A stretch of DNA of 64,000 bases from the NCBI GenBank assembly GCA_038373865.1, contig JAXGGA010004725.1, positions 21,158 to 85,157 of the forward strand. The letters run 5' to 3'. Under the pieces are notes generated by a model. That model was given only the letters and a program-made list of their open reading frames with translations. It was not told the DNA's origin and made no database searches. The position numbers were made by a program, and so were the translations under genes. Shown here piece after piece: positions 13,701 to 24,100 of the stretch; position 1 is the stretch's first letter; every line of letters starts with the position of its first letter. Source of the DNA: Uloborus plumipes (lineage: Eukaryota > Arthropoda > Arachnida > Araneae > Uloboridae).

Positions 13701-14577
13701 TTGCATCATTGAAAATGAAGGCATCAAAAGTATAAAAACGGCAAATAAAAGAATGTATTAACGCAAAACAATTTTAGAATGTTATTTTAACAGGTCTAGA
13801 TGATGTATAGTATTAATTATAATCGTGGAAAATTTGGAGTGAGGAAAAAAATTTTGGATGTGGGAGATAAAAGCATAGCGAAAAATACTGGATTTCCTGT
13901 TTTTACTCACGAAAAATACCGGAACTCATGTGTAAAACCCGAACACAATTCATCTTTTGGGATCAGTGGTAGAAGAAAATACTTAACAGAAAAAAAAAAC
14001 ATGCATCAACAGAATAAAAAATAAGGAGTTTGTAAGGAGATAATGGCAAAATTCAGGAGTTTTAAGGGCCCTTATTTTCTCAAGTTAAAAAGCAGGAGTT
14101 TATAAGGAGTTTGTAAGGAGCGTACGAACCCTGTTTAAAGGCTGCATTTTCATTCCCGAATGAAACAGTGATACCTGACAATGCAGTACGACCAGAAGAA
14201 GAGGGAATAGAACTTAGTGAGCTGTTGGCTCATTTTGATTCAAAAGTCAGTGTTGAAGACTACGTTGAAATTGATAAAGATTTGTGGATTGAGGAAGAGA
14301 ACTTGGATGTTTCAAATTTCATCTCTCGCAACGCAATCAAACAATCTGCTGTTTCCGACGATGAAGATGAATTTCTTGTGATTGAAAATGATGTTTGTAC
14401 AATTAAGGACTACTCAGAAGCACTGAGATGCAGTAAAGAACTGAAAACTTTTTTTTGAACAAAGGGGATACTGACGGACTAGTTAAGGTAAATGAATTAA
14501 TTATTTATATTGAGAAACAGGCTTTTAATGCAAAAAAGAGACGTCAAACTATGATAACTGATTACTTTGTTAATTAA
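10715..14577 (+). pseudogene. Tigger-type transposase, nearly complete but interrupted
   Basis: It starts at ATG 10715 (MAAKRKRLNLKDKIDVLD): a CENP-B-type N-terminal helix-turn-helix, then a second DNA-binding domain (about residues 65-150). The DDE_1 catalytic core follows with all three acidic residues: FNADETGLF (11215-11241), FVDNATSHP (11537-11563) and VLQPLDQGI (11616-11642). Thirty residues separate the last two Asp. The frame is open from 10715 to 11839 except for one in-frame TAA at 11195. After the insertion at 11821-14133 the frame resumes at about 14138 with an acidic region. A T-run at 14449-14456 adds one or more small frameshifts before a C-terminus ending QTMITDYFVN at 14577. 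That tail fits a PCNA-interacting (PIP) box, Q-x-x-I-x-x-Y-F. Inactive as it stands, but lightly damaged. Confidence 0.88.
11821..14133. mobile_element. CAGGG-family non-autonomous element inserted in the Tigger transposase
   Basis: The left end is cagggttcatactcaaattt with 'taaggagtttttaaggag'. The right end is 'ggagtttgtaaggagcgtacgaaccctg'. The flanks carry a 5-bp direct repeat TTTAA (11816-11820, 14134-14138) that splits the transposase ORF. The interior contains a ~160-bp repeat ('caacaatacatt … acacattaaatttaaagtc … tattagcagactcaaaataa') at about 11925-12085 and about 12815-12950, G/C homopolymer runs, and the paired 'gcaaagagat' blocks (about 13350 and about 13690) shared with 1-967 and 18790-19686. 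No transposase. Confidence 0.75.
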
Positions 14578-14830
14578 ATTCTTTTTTAAGACCAATGTAC
14601 GTTGTCACGATTTTTATTGAAAAAAAAAAAAAAAATTAATTATGTGACCAACTTTTCATAATTATTTCGATTGTGTTATGCAAGGATATCACATGTTTAA
14701 AAAATGAAATTGATTTTTGTTAGTTTTGCAATAACCTGAAAAAAAAATAGTCCCCCTTAATAGCGGACACCTCCCAATAACGGACGAAATTCCCAGTCCC
14801 GTGGGTGTCCGTTATTTAGAGGTACCACTG

Positions 14831-16738
14831 TACTTCTATTTACTTTAGTATAGTTCAGATTTTGGTAAAATTAAGATAAAAACTCAATTTTGTAAAAGTG
14901 AATTAATCACTTCCCTAAACTACATATCCAGGGGCTCAAATTCAGGACAGATATGCTGAAGTTTTCAAAATCTCTTCCTCCAAAATGGTCTAAGCAGAAC
15001 AATTCTTCACAAAGAAGATTATCTTTTATTAAAAATAATTGCATGTACACAATTTGGATAAATGTAAGATTTATGCAACACTTCAAACACAAACTTTTAC
15101 AAAATGCAAGCTATCTGCTACAATTGGAGTTTGAAATCCATGATTTTTCATGACTCACTGGATGCAATGTTTACAGGGGAGGCAGGTCAAGAATTTTCTA
15201 AATTAGTGCTTTGTGAAGAAAATTTCAACTATCTGAGAAACGATTGCAAATATGAGCTGAAAATTTTAATTATGACAAAGTATCACGAACTGAGCTACTG
15301 TTAAATTATTTCCAAAACTCTCAATACATTTAAGATAACCATTAGTGAAAGTCAACGATAATTTTTACTTGAATCAATGCAGATGCAAATGGATTAAAAT
15401 TTTCAAATGGAAGCAATTAAGAAGCAAACGTGCAAGTCTTCAATTACGAAATATTTTTATTTGATTGCATTGATTGGCATGATGAATATTGGGTTCAAAT
15501 GAGTCAAAATTTATGTCTGGAACATGGGTTGAAAAGCATGGTTTTAAAGTGGTGCCTATAGCTTGCAAAGCTGACCCATGTAGCTGCTTACGTCATTATC
15601 CTAATATTGAAAAACTAGTTTCTGATATATAGTTGCAAAAATTGTATTAATAAATTAAGAATTAAGTAATTAAAAAAAGTTTTTAGTAATTTTCTTTCTT
15701 CATGATTTACGATACTATTTAGAAAACTTTCAAAAGGAAAAAGAACAAAAATACTAAAGGCTTAAGCTCCAGGAAAAAGTCGCCATTAAAATAATCCATC
15801 AAAAAAATCAATATTTACGTGTCAGTATTTACTTCTAAAAATATTTTGTTCTGAAGGAACTAGTTGAGAAGGGTTTGTCTTTGTCAAACCTTCAAATGAC
15901 TATACTTCTTTAGACTCTAAGTATTCTGGTATACAGCATTCATCTTAATATGAGGTATGACCTTCGAGTTAAAGAATGTTGAGCACCAGTTTTAAAATAA
16001 ATCATTGTGCTATGGATTATGGACTGAAAAATACGAGAGGACAAAAAATTTGTAGAGCTAAAAGTTTTCTTATTAAAGCATCTATTAGTTAATATATTTT
16101 TTTCAATCGCCTTTTTCTTTCAAACTCCAAATAGTGAGTGGATATTTTCTAGACAAACTACCAACCACAGTTCCCCCCACATACACTTGTTTTCTATGTT
16201 CTCACTGAGAATGCTTAGATTTAGAATGCTTAGGGTCCCAATGCAAGTAAAAGGAAAAGCTGAAAGAATATTTTTTTTCATTCTCTTGCTAGCAATTTCA
16301 TATCATTAAATTACTAGCAGTAGTAAAAAATAAAGACTTAAAAATAATTTTAAGGACCTTGAATCAAAAATAAGTACTTTTAAGGGCCCTTATTTTTCAT
16401 AAAAAATAAGGAGTTTCTAAGGACTTTTAAGGACCGTGGGAGCCCTGGTATACATTTATGAACTTGAAACATGAGATGAAACGTCAGTAAACACTTGGTT
16501 ATTCAAATAAAAAGGGTTTTTCTGCGATCCATCCAATCCTCCTATGTTAAGTCTACGAGACTTTCGTCAAGATGCCCTCCGGCGGACAAAGGCACTTCCC
16601 TGCTTATCAGTGGGTGGTCTGCTAGTCGGTCACTCTGATACAATTCAAGGCACTCTAGCCAACATTTGCGCTACTGAGAGGTTTTAGATGCAGAGATTTT
16701 GATAAAAGAAATAAAAATGAGTAATGGAACAAAGTCAA
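14831..16738. other. No gene; remainder of the outer CAGGG element plus flank
   Basis: From 14831 to 16447 this is the right half of the outer CAGGG element. No protein motif was found, and the open frames at 14.9-15.3 kb look random. From 16540 to 16660 there is a GC-richer stretch with features of a Penelope-type hammerhead ribozyme on the minus strand (entered separately). Confidence 0.4.
16555..16640 (-). ncRNA. Possible degenerate hammerhead-ribozyme motif of a Penelope-like element
   Basis: On the minus strand, in order: CTGATAAG (16604-16611 complement; consensus CTGATGA), an irregular stem-loop using tgcc/gggca around 'ctttgtccgccgga', CGAAA (16563-16567 complement), and a short hairpin made of agtct/agact. 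This order matches a type I hammerhead. However, CTGATAA departs from the core and I cannot form a convincing stem I. Penelope-like elements are known to carry hammerheads in their terminal repeats, and a Penelope fragment lies next to this site. Confidence 0.3.
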
Positions 16739-16780
16739 TGACTTAATAGTTTAAAAGCAGTTCACTTTGTGTTAAAATGA

Positions 16781-16915
16781 GTAAAAACCCGAAAAAGCGA
16801 CGTTTAAAAACACAAATAGATGAAGTTAAAATTGGCGAACATGTTTCAAAAGCCTAAAGCTTCCTTCTTCAGCGCCAAGCAAGAAATGGAAAGAAACAAA
16901 GTGCCGGGAGAGTTT
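16781..16915. repeat. Left inverted arm of the Penelope fragment
   Basis: Exact inverse complement of 17416-17550 as read by eye. The two arms flank 500 bp. An arm identity this high against heavily mutated neighbours suggests a recent event or arm-to-arm gene conversion. Confidence 0.85.
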
Positions 16916-16944
16916 AAATAGCAAAGGAGCAAAAGTTAGGCCAA

Positions 16945-17511
16945 TCAGGTGTCAGCGTGTGCCGAGTCCTGATTTGGCGTTGCGTTGTCAGAAAATTTAA
17001 AAGCATGAAGTAAAATTGGCAAGATGTGTGGAACTGCAAAAGATTCGTTACAAATATTACTTAAATTTTTATGAACATGAAAGACTTCTAAGAAATCCAA
17101 CTCGCCAGCAGTTGAAGGTCTGCAAATAATTTTAGCTTCGGAGAAAACAAATCTATGGCCCATTTCCCAACAGTGTTTCGCGATTGAGGATTTTGAGAGT
17201 TCTTTCTTTTTAACATAATTTTCATGTTCCTTTAACCTAAATTTTAGCGCCCTTCGGGTCTGTCCGACGTAACCAATTTGACATTCACATTTTATGTGAT
17301 AAATGCCCCACTGATCAAATGGTTGGATGGGGTCTTTTAACTTGGAAAAAGTTAGTTTGTTGATGGGTCTGTAAATGACATGAAAATCAAACTTGCTGAG
17401 TATTCTAGAAATGCAAAACTCTCCCGGCACTTTGTTTCTTTCCATTTCTTGCTTGGCGCTGAAGAAGGAAGCTTTAGGCTTTTGAAACATGTTCGCCAAT
17501 TTTAACTTCAT
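16945..17511 (-). pseudogene. Penelope-like GIY-YIG endonuclease domain (C-terminal fragment)
   Basis: 188 codons open. The GIY-YIG signature is clear: QWGIYHIKCECQIGYVGQT, then an Arg-rich helix (RRALKFRLKEHENY), the downstream 'SSIAKHCWEMGH' His motif and 'FSEAKII'. The Cys pair in 'HIKCEC' before YVGQT is typical of Penelope endonucleases rather than of homing enzymes. The expected RT domain upstream is absent. The first ~32 residues come from the perfect inverted arm, and the ATG is probably internal to the original polyprotein. In a complete element the domain nicks target DNA for target-primed reverse transcription. Confidence 0.85.
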
Positions 17512-17564
17512 CTATTTGTGTTTTTAAACGTCGCTTTTTCGGGTTTTTACTGACTTAATAGTTT

Positions 17565-18115
17565 GCTAATTTGCATTAAGATTGTTGAACATTTTACAGT
17601 ATGATATGGTATAATGCAAGTTATACTAATTTTAATTGTTAGCAAATTTATGCATACCTTTATATGATGAAATATATCTTCCAATAATTGTCATTCAAAA
17701 ATGTTGAGATTTTTTAACATTAGGACATAAAATCAGAGAACACACAAAAAATAAAGACTGTTCTCAATGACGCCACAGGTAGCAGAGGAAGTTTTTTCCT
17801 TATTCAACATGCCCCTTTTCTCCCCTATTTTTAAATAGTTGAAATTTTTAGAAAACTTGGTCCTCGTAAATAGTTTTCTCTGGGCTATACGTTTCACTAG
17901 ACTTAAGGACTATATGACTGCTGATCTAGGAAAAAGGATTTTTGGTCAAAAGTTATACTATTAATAAAGATAGCTAGAAACAACATTGAACTCATGTCTT
18001 AAATGCAGCGAAATTAAAACATTTTGATGGACAGGTTTTTAAGATGGGCAAGTTCGAGATAAACAGGTTTGACTGCATGAGGTTGAAAACAATAATCAAA
18101 TCATGCTTAAATTAC
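17565..18115. other. No gene seen; intron of chimaerin
   Basis: AT-rich sequence with no coding frame, element terminus or tRNA that I can recognise. It lies directly downstream (gene sense) of the arginine-finger exon. Confidence 0.4.
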
Positions 18116-18193
18116 CTCTTTCAAATACCATCCTGCAGATTTCTATTTCATCACTAAATCCGGAAACTCTATACAAACCTTCAACATCTAAAC
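18116..18193 (-). CDS. Chimaerin exon: RhoGAP arginine-finger segment
   Basis: 78 nt between 'atttcaatag' and 'gtaattt', separated from the previous exon by a 94-bp intron. It encodes [17 protein letters not shown], with the catalytic arginine finger in YRVSG. The remaining RhoGAP exons were not found in 1-18115. Confidence 0.92.
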
Positions 18194-21100
18194 CTATTGA
18201 AATAAAATGAAAATGTTATAAACATAGTACTGTACTGAGACAAAATAATTAAAGGTGCAAAGCAAAATATTAGCTTTAAAAATATACCTCGTTTTTCTGT
18301 TTCTTTAATACACAAGTCAACGACAAAAGGCCGTAAAGTATTATGGGCTTTTACAAGAGTGATCAGATCAACACCAAAAACTCTTTTAACATATTTTAAA
18401 CAAGGCATACAATCACTTGGAACTTTTTCAGAACATTTCTTGTGAGCATTAAAACCGCAATCTAGAAGAAAACACAAAACAGTTAATGTAAAATGACATG
18501 TATATGTGTAAGTACATATTTATAATATATGGGTTTTAAATTAATAATATACTGCGTGAGTACAAAGTCTTTTCTTGATCATTGAAAAAAAAAAAAAAAA
18601 CATGCTACAAAAATTATAGGACTTCAGCATCAAAGTCAGGTCAGTCCATAAACTTTCAAAATGGTTCTTTTTCATAATTTGATACTTCTTTGTCGATACT
18701 ACAACAATGCAGCAATTCAGAATAGCTCGCTCTCAATGCAGTTGAAAATGGCTACTGAAAACTTACTTTATTAAGAAACCAGCTCAATCACAACTTTTAC
18801 CATATAGCCACTGCAAAAAATGATTTGAACAAAAAATAAAATGGAATTTTAATTGTTTGCCTCTTGACAGAGTGTAGTAAACATCATAGATGCGAAAAGT
18901 CTTATTCCAATGGCAGATGCAAAGAGATCGCGATTTACATTATGAACGCAGTAAACAAGAAAAAAGAGGGATATAAAAGGATTTAATAAAATAAAGGAAG
19001 TTTAAATTTACATTTTAAAGCTTCACAACAAATTATAATGAGGAGCAATAAGTGTAGTTGAAGCAAATTTTAAATTAAATCAGTGATTCAAATTTTAATA
19101 TTTTGGCTTACATAAAGAATACAAAATTTCGCTTGAAAAGTTTTATTTTACGACTTTAATAGAAATAAAAAGACATTTTACTTATTTGCCCCTTAACAAA
19201 GTAAAGTACACATCATAAATAAGAAAAATTGGATTCTCAAACCGGATGTAAAGAGCACCATTTAAAGTGAAGGCATTAAAAGTATAAAAACGGCAAATAA
19301 AAGAGAGCATTTAAGCAAACAATTTTAAATTCATTTTACCTGGTCTACATGATGGATATTATTATTAATAATTTTTTCAAAAAATTTGAAGCAAGGAAAA
19401 AAATTCGGATGTGGGAAGGTAAAAGTATAGCTGAAAATACTAGATTACCGGTATTAACATAAGGAAAAATACAAGAATTCCAGTATAATACCCAGTCACA
19501 ATCACCTCTGGGATTAGTGGTAGCAGAAAATATTTCAGGGCATGTATTAACAGTAGGAAGCAGAATAAAAAAATTAGGAGTTTGCAAGGAGATCATGGCC
19601 AAATTCAGGAGTTTTAAGGGTCCTCTATTTTCTGCTGTAAAAAACAGGAGTTTATACGGAGATTTTTAAGAAGCATAAAACCCCTGTTTAGGGATCCTAT
19701 ATTCTCAGGATTTGGATTTTGGAAGAAGAAAATGTGCACACATTAGTTTTAAAGGTATGTGTTAACATTTTAAAATTGAATCAAAATCATAGATTGTCCA
19801 AAGGTCTGTAGATTTTAAAAATCAGATGAAGGGGAATGACAATTTTGACTAAGTTGATGAATTTATGAAAAGGGGCACTTTGGAAATTGGTTTAACATTG
19901 AATTTAGATAGACTAAAAAAAAGATGTACCACTTTCACTTTTGGTGTGCAATATGAGATGCTGTCTCAACTAAAATATGTTTTCAAATACCTGTCACACC
20001 CTGTAATCAGGGCAAGATTTTGTACTCATTAAAATTAAGATGTTAGACAATCTCACCTTCACATTTAACACCTTGAGCAATTAAGCCCCACATGAAGTTC
20101 CCACAAAAGTCACACCAAGGCAATCCAATAAAATTATTGACCTGGAACAGAAAAATAAGCTGATAAATTAATAAGTAGCTCAAGAGGTATACCCCAAATT
20201 CTTCATTGGTAGCCAAACTTTTAAAAATGGTAGCAAAAAAAAAAAAAAAAGGAACAGCCCAAAATTTGCGTTAAAAAAGCGGAATTAACTTTTTGAACAA
20301 CGTATGAAATAAAATATATACTTTTAAATACTTAAAATCCATAAAAAGAACAGGACAAAGGAGCTACTCCATACAAACGTATGTAGAAATAACATGAGTA
20401 ATTGTAAACAAATAAAACATTGAGATGAGTGGATAAATTTAAAAAATAATAATTCATCAATTTTATTTATAATTATTTTTTTACAAATTATTTCAACTCT
20501 TACATTTACTAAATTAAAAATAAATTTACAAAAATTTAAAAAACTTCGTAAAGTTGTGAGTATGTAAGTATCTTTAATTTCCAAAATTTACATGCCTGTC
20601 ACAGTGAAATAACAAAGTACAAATAAAATGAATTAAATTTTATTTAAATGTTCACATGAAACATATCTTTGGTATTTTATATCCTAGTATGCAAGGACAC
20701 TAAATTTGGAGAATGGTGTTTGCTTAAATTAACTTGGATGGAACTGGACACAGATTTTCGAATGGACGGGGCTAAACGATAAGCGCACAAGTCCTCGGCA
20801 AAAATTAATGAAAGGTTGAAAATAATAACCTATATAATTGATTGAATTGAAATGAGAGAAAGGGGGGTTCAAACGAACCAAGTACTGCGACCAGAGGTCT
20901 ATTGTACTAGTCCCCAAACAGAAGCCTTAAAATAGACCAGTGGCTGAAGCAAAATTCAGCAAACACCTAATAGGAATATCATGAATTTCCAAGGTTCAAG
21001 CAAATGACGACCTAGGCAGGATTGCCAACCTTTCTCTGGGTGCTTCAGGGGCACAGAGAAAAAACTTCAGGAGTTTTCCGAATCCTTCAGGAGCAACGCG

Positions 21101-24100
21101 GCGAAATGTTAAAAGTCACATGATTCATGATAAAATATTTATTTACACATTAAAATAAGAATGGAACGTACATAAAAAATTTTCAAAATGCAATTATGGA
21201 TTTTTTAAAGATAAAGAAGTGGCTTTTTTGGCCCTTTTCAAGTCCTCTGCTGTGAAGACTGATGAATAACATTCATTTTTACCAGCCTTGCATTTTTCCA
21301 CAATTAAAGCCTCTAATGTTTTATGTCCCAAGTTGCAACGGTTATCAGTGATGTTTTGCGAGATAATACTAAACACTCTTTCACACGACGCATTGCCATG
21401 AGGGATTAATAGGATAGTCAGCATGAGGTCGGGGAATAATTCATATTTGATGCAACCATTATGGTCACGCAACTCTTTCAATTTAATCCATGCAACATCT
21501 TGCCTCTCACATGTGATAATATCTTCACTTAAAGGGTCAATTTGGTATTTAATAAATTTAGACTCTATTTCATCTCTTGCATTTGCTTCATAATTAAACA
21601 ATTCTAGAAAGAAATGAAGAGATGATAGTTCTGAAGACTCCCTAAGCGTAATGTCGGCTATTTCCGCATGCTTAAATACTTTTTCTTGAAATGGAAATTT
21701 CTTTACCATATATTCGCAAGCTTTCTTAAAATATTTTCTCACATTGCGGTAAAATATTTCCTGTTCACTACTCGTAATGTTATTTTTTACATATTGGCGT
21801 GCTTTAGCACCAATTACCAACTCATAGTCAGATTTTTGAAGCTTTTTATCTGAAAATTTTATTTTGAAAATGGTGTCAGCACTGGAGATAGCCGACGGTT
21901 TCATGAATCTTGACAACAAATCTTTATACAATTCATAGATTTCACGCAGAACTTTATGAACCATGGGAGCTTCAGTTTGCATCACCAGGTTAACTCTGTT
22001 AAATACAGGTATGATGTACTGCAAAAAAAGTAAATACAACTTCATTTCAAGAGCTTCAAAGTGCTTCTTAATTACCAAAAAACTTGAAGAAGTTCCTTCC
22101 TCCTCCTCACAGAAAAAGTTACTAAGTGCATCCCACTGCTCAAGGAAACGAGTTATTACTTGTCCCATGGACAACCAACGGGTTGCTCCGTATTTAGTGA
22201 TCTTGCACTGTTCAATTTCTTGGCAAACTTTTCATAATTGTTGCCTTTTACTACTCTTTTTTAGATAGTAATAGACTTTCACTAAAAAATCTTCAACGTC
22301 GTAACCATCTATCTCATGGGCGGAATGTTGAGCGACTAAATGAATAAGATGGCATGCACAACCATTTACAAACACATCCGAGTTGGATTTTTTTACAAAG
22401 GAACTTACACCTTTATGTTTCCCTAGCATTACATATGCATTGTCTGCACCAAATGCAACAGTTATTCCAAGATAAGGAATATTTCTGCAATTCACAATCC
22501 AAAAGATTAAATATGTTTTCTCCACTCGAATCTTTCTCCAATCGAGGCAAGGATAAAAGACAAGTTACAATTTTTCCTACATCCATATCACAATAAGTGA
22601 TAACGATAGGATATAATTTTGACGATTGAATCGTATTGCTTCCATCAGTTGATAAAGAGAACTTTTTTTTTTTTTTGAGAGTATCTACCAACTTTTCTTG
22701 TGTAGTGCAGGCAAAACTTTTCACAATCGCAGTAGTCTTTGTGCGAGCACATGAGTAGTTCTTAGCAATTTCCGAGTCCGGAAACATAACCTTAAAAAGA
22801 CGAGTAGCATGATCGGCAACCGAGAGTGCACAATTATGCTCGATAAGAAATTTCGTAAATAAGGCTTCTGCCCGCGTCACATTCAAAGAAGCGTTCTCGG
22901 ATGGTCCCGCTAACATTTCTGTAAGCTGACGATTCATTGACTTTACTTTTGCGTTTGTAACATGACGAGAGTCTTCTACGTGACGGGAACAATCATTTTT
23001 TCCCCCATGAGCAATGGAAAAATCAACATTACAAACGGAACAAAACACATGGCTTTCAGATTTCTTGGAACGTTTGAGCACGGGCCATACAGTTTCATAT
23101 TCCACTTTGAAGCATTGAGAATGGCTTCTTTTATGATCCATCTTAAACGTTAACTCATAACATTCAATAGAAATTCAAATCGCAAGCAACTTCCAACAAC
23201 AATCAGACGCTTTTCTTTCAATAAACAAGCGCGGAAAACGTATGTCTAAACAGCGAATCGGATCCCTAACCTGATTGGCTATATTCATTTATCACGCAGC
23301 AGCATAAAAAGAAAAAGAGAATCACTTCCTTCGATGCGCGTGACACTGCTGCGCACTCAGACGCGAATGGGTGTGGTTCTGACCACGTGTCAATGACGAT
23401 TTCCGTTTCAGCTGTGTGATAAGCCAATGAGGTTAGACAGCTCGTTTGACTTGTAGACACTAGTGAAAACTTGTTTGTCGGCAAAATACCGGTGCTTCCG
23501 GAGTATTAGAGCCACTACACGGAGTTCCGGATTCTACATAACAGTCCGGAGCTACTCCGTAAGTTCCGGATCAGTTGGCCTAGGTGTTCAAACCTATAGG
23601 CAGAAAACACTTTGCAATCACACAGGATGTGAGCAATAGCTTCCTCATGAAAGAGGCATCCCCTGCAAGTTGGATCATTTATGACACCCATTATAGTGAG
23701 ATGTCGCTTAAACGTACAATGACCAGTAAGGAGACCAATAGCCTTCCTAATACTATTTCTATTAAAACTTAAGAGCACTTTTGCCCTAAAACTAGGGCAC
23801 CCTCTATTAATAGTCTGTTTGCATACTTAAGGAAAAAGACCCTCTGTGGGAAATTTGATGAGGAAATTGTGGGACCACTTTTAATACATTCCTTATGGCC
23901 TATATAACTATGCCTCACCGGGTGTTTTTCTTGAATTCGTGTCAGACGGCCTGTATGACGTCATCAATCCAAGATGGCGGCTTTGCACTTGACACTGATA
24001 AGTATTTGCAATTATGTCTCCATTTTTGGGTATTTCGTGACAATTTTTGGTGAATTTACTTGTTTAATATTCTATTACTAATGTTATGAGTTTACTTAAA

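Larger units (their letters stand above)
10291..14830 (+). mobile_element. Tigger/pogo-type DNA transposon (with a nested insertion)
   Basis: The TIR on the left is cagtgaaacctcccttaacg at 10291. The right end is its relative '…gaggtaccactg', ending 14830. A TA target duplication flanks it on both sides. Both subterminal regions carry repeats of 'gcggacac / taacggac'. Without the 2.3-kb insertion at 11821-14133 the element is about 2.2 kb, normal for Tigger. It encodes the transposase described separately. Confidence 0.9.
8240..16447. mobile_element. CAGGG-family element, 8.2 kb including nested insertions
   Basis: The left end is cagggttcccacttcttttt, followed by 'aataaggactttcaaa'. The right end is 'aaggacttttaaggaccgtgggagccctg'. 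The two ends are inverted complements over the terminal bases and share the 'aaggac' subterminal motif. A 5-bp direct repeat GTATA (8235-8239, 16448-16452) flanks the unit exactly. Inside are a foldback (8642-10192), a Tigger element (10291-14830) and, within that, another CAGGG element. Without them roughly 2 kb of the outer element remains (8240-8641 and 14831-16447). No own transposase was found. Confidence 0.65.
16753..17550 (-). mobile_element. Penelope-like retroelement fragment with perfect 135-bp inverted arms
   Basis: A 14-bp direct repeat, tgacttaatagttt (16739-16752 and 17551-17564), flanks the unit and looks like a target-site duplication. Inside, 16781-16915 and 17416-17550 are inverted complements with no mismatch that I can see over 135 bp. 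The right arm encodes the start of the open frame. The left arm is an inverted copy lying downstream of it. The interior encodes a GIY-YIG endonuclease. Only the 3' part of a Penelope-like element is present, with no reverse transcriptase. Confidence 0.8.

Noticed and set aside
14907..15304. Overlapping small frames in the outer CAGGG element
   Set aside because: Open on both strands with no motif; consistent with chance.
1..18115. Remaining chimaerin RhoGAP exons on the minus strand
   Set aside because: I looked for the conserved middle of RhoGAP with flanking splice sites and found no convincing candidate; they probably lie beyond the left edge.
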